From the NCBI GenBank assembly GCA_030631125.1, contig DAOVLS010000131.1:1-6650 (forward strand): 6,650 nucleotides of DNA. The letters are read 5' to 3'. The translations under genes and the position numbers were made by a program. This document shows positions 6,187 through 6,650 of this stretch, piece by piece. A model generated the notes under the pieces. The model had not been told where the DNA came from and made no database searches. It saw nothing but the letters and a program-made list of their open reading frames with translations. Numbering within the stretch: position 1 is the stretch's first letter; each line of letters starts with the position of its first letter. Origin of the DNA: Planctomycetales bacterium. Lineage in GTDB: Bacteria; Planctomycetota; Phycisphaerae; SM23-33.

Positions 6187-6306
6187 TTAGAGCAGTTCAC
6201 GTTATTTGGTAGCGTTTGCGAACATCGTAGCATGGGCGTCCCGCCCGTGATTCCACAGCCGAGACGGCCGTGCTACGATGCTACGATTTATCGTGAACTG
6301 CTCTAA
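6187..6306. mobile_element. Palindromic element A (MITE/REP-like, GRDAHAT type)
   Basis: A 120-base element with perfect 15-base terminal inverted repeats (6187-6201, TTAGAGCAGTTCACG, and 6292-6306). Inside, CATCGTAGCA (6223-6232) pairs with TGCTACGATG (6271-6280), and CTACGAT is repeated directly at 6281-6287. The core is two tandem eight-base-pair hairpins with three-base loops (6231-6249 and 6254-6272). On the minus strand the core reads W-N-H-G-R-D-A-H-A-T, a string I associate with dispersed repeats in planctomycete and verrucomicrobial genomes. There is no transposase, so it is non-autonomous. The ends can be read as TA target duplications (6188-6189 and 6304-6305) around 12-base repeats, as in IS630/Tc1-type MITEs. 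The hairpin core would also suit a REP element moved by a REP-type transposase. Confidence 0.7.
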
Positions 6307-6420
6307 CAGGACAACGCGGGTTGGACGGTTTTCTGTTGAAACAGCACCGAACGGCAAGCCGGCGCGCGTATCGGCTTGCCGTTCGGCGCTGTTTTTCGAC
6401 AAGCCGCGTTGTCCTGCTAA
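6306..6420. repeat. Palindromic element B (long hairpin)
   Basis: CAGGACAACGCGG (6307-6319) pairs perfectly with 6404-6416. Inside, a second stem pairs 6339-6361 with 6372-6394: 22 of 23 positions, one A-C mismatch, ten-base loop. The right end is CTAA. The left end is directly against element A. The plus-strand stem ends in GCTG followed by five T, so RNA of either strand would fold strongly and the plus strand could terminate here. There is no credible coding capacity. It may be a second MITE-type element, a bidirectional terminator, or a structured RNA. Confidence 0.65.
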
Positions 6421-6510
6421 GGAAGGTGCCGCGCTGCGGCTGAAAAATCAAAAAACCGTCCTGCCCTGCTTTCAACAGAGCATCTCCGTCCCAGATTCCC
6501 CCGACTGCTC

Positions 6511-6558
6511 AAAAAAAGGACGTTCCTCCCTGCCCCTTTCAGGGCGGAAAGAACGTCC
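6511..6558 (-). terminator. Strong intrinsic terminator of the gene entering from the right
   Basis: On the minus strand GGACGTTC pairs with GAACGTCC, and the stem continues nearly unbroken inward through TTTCCGCCC against GGGCAGGGAG. It is followed by seven T (6511-6517 on the plus strand). It lies about 60 bases after the stop codon at 6620-6622. The plus-strand reading has CTTTTCC after the stem and is weaker. Confidence 0.85.
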
Positions 6559-6583
6559 CTTTTCCTTATCAACCAGCCAACAA

Positions 6584-6621
6584 AATCAGCCGATTGACAC
6601 AATCGTCAACATCTGCTGATT
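6584..6621 (-). terminator. Stop-codon-proximal hairpin, weak terminator
   Basis: On the minus strand AATCAGC (overlapping the TAA stop) pairs with GCTGATT, with an inner TTGAC/GTCAA stem around a six-base loop. The sequence after it is TTGTTGG. It is a first, weaker termination or mRNA 3'-end structure ahead of the strong terminator. Confidence 0.5.
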
Positions 6622-6650
6622 ACGCACGCCTGCGGCGGCGAATCAACGCA
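6620..6650 (-). CDS. C-terminal end of a probable PEP-CTERM protein (rest outside window)
   Basis: Read on the minus strand, codons from 6649 give A-L-I-R-R-R-R-R-A and then TAA (6622-6620). A hydrophobic end followed by an arginine cluster and a short tail is the hallmark of the PEP-CTERM exosortase sorting signal, whose P-E-P motif and helix would lie to the right of the window. The reading is supported by two minus-strand terminator structures directly downstream. Only nine codons are visible, so the product is otherwise unknown. Another membrane-anchored protein with a basic tail is possible. Confidence 0.6.
   Translation of the reverse strand, partial: ALIRRRRRA

Larger units (their letters stand above)
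5878..6619. other. Intergenic region without a convincing gene (742 bases)
   Basis: The open frames on both strands here are short, lack ribosome sites and run across the palindromic elements. The segment 5878-6186 is A/T-richer and holds candidate promoters and a hairpin for the gene at 4681-5877. The segment 6187-6420 is two palindromic elements. The segment 6421-6510 shows only a GCCGC-GCT-GCGGC hairpin (6428-6440) and A-rich runs. The segment 6511-6619 holds terminators of the gene entering from the right. Confidence 0.7.

Noticed and set aside
5657..6190. Plus-strand open frame of 177 codons overlapping the zinc-ribbon gene start
   Set aside because: It covers the ribosome site and promoter region of the minus gene, its composition changes across the boundary, and it has no domain.
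6202..6402. Minus-strand open frame of 66 codons containing W-N-H-G-R-D-A-H-A-T
   Set aside because: It is a translation of palindromic elements A and B, not a gene.
6594..6622. Plus-strand TTGACA with TGATTA 17 bases downstream
   Set aside because: It lies within the stop-proximal hairpin of the right-edge gene, the -10 box is poor, and no plus-strand gene follows.
1..6650. CRISPR array, toxin-antitoxin pair or defence island
   Set aside because: There are no regularly spaced direct repeats, no Cas or nuclease motifs and no small paired genes on either strand.

Overview
The window most likely comes from a planctomycete, probably of the Phycisphaerae type. This is inferred from gene content, since there is no 16S or other phylogenetic marker. 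The signs are: three separate proteins with the G|F-T-L-V-E prepilin leader followed by the LLPTLGRxxE-like stretch common in planctomycete pseudopilin-like proteins; a eukaryote-like UDP-sugar pyrophosphorylase; what looks like the arginine-rich end of a PEP-CTERM protein; and a dispersed palindrome whose translation reads WNHGRDAHAT, a string I recall from spurious ORFs in planctomycete and verrucomicrobial genomes.

Layout. Positions 1-2748 hold three minus-strand genes for prepilin-like (type II secretion pseudopilin G-type leader) secreted proteins. The upstream gene (2748 to 1894) has its own promoter (2930-2959) and a strong intrinsic terminator (1831-1864). The next two (1632 to 820, and 782 running off the left edge) follow a second promoter (1760-1789) and are 37 bases apart, so probably one operon. 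The first and third genes are paralogues that share a nearly identical 137-base block inside more diverged sequence. Positions 2749-3049 are a divergent promoter region.

On the plus strand, 3050-4510 encodes a UDPGP-family nucleotidyltransferase, probably from a near-leaderless mRNA. It is followed after 18 bases by tRNA-Leu(GAG) at 4529-4612, whose likely promoter lies in the last codons of the enzyme gene. A minus-strand gene (5877 to 4681) encodes a protein of unknown function with an N-terminal zinc ribbon, a second split four-cysteine site and a C-terminal PH/GRAM-like segment.

Positions 5878-6619 contain no convincing gene. They hold two candidate minus-strand promoters, two adjacent and apparently nested palindromic elements (A, 6187-6306; B, about 6306-6420), and tandem minus-strand terminators (6511-6558 and 6584-6621). 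These terminators serve a gene that enters from the right edge and ends at 6620 with A-L-I-R-R-R-R-R-A.

The genes do not form one pathway. The prepilin-like and PEP-CTERM proteins point to an elaborate cell-surface and secretion programme. The UDP-sugar enzyme supplies activated sugars for envelope or glycan synthesis. I found no defence system, CRISPR array or biosynthetic cluster. The most unusual items are the nested palindromic elements, the mosaic prepilin paralogues, and the tRNA promoter embedded in a coding sequence.
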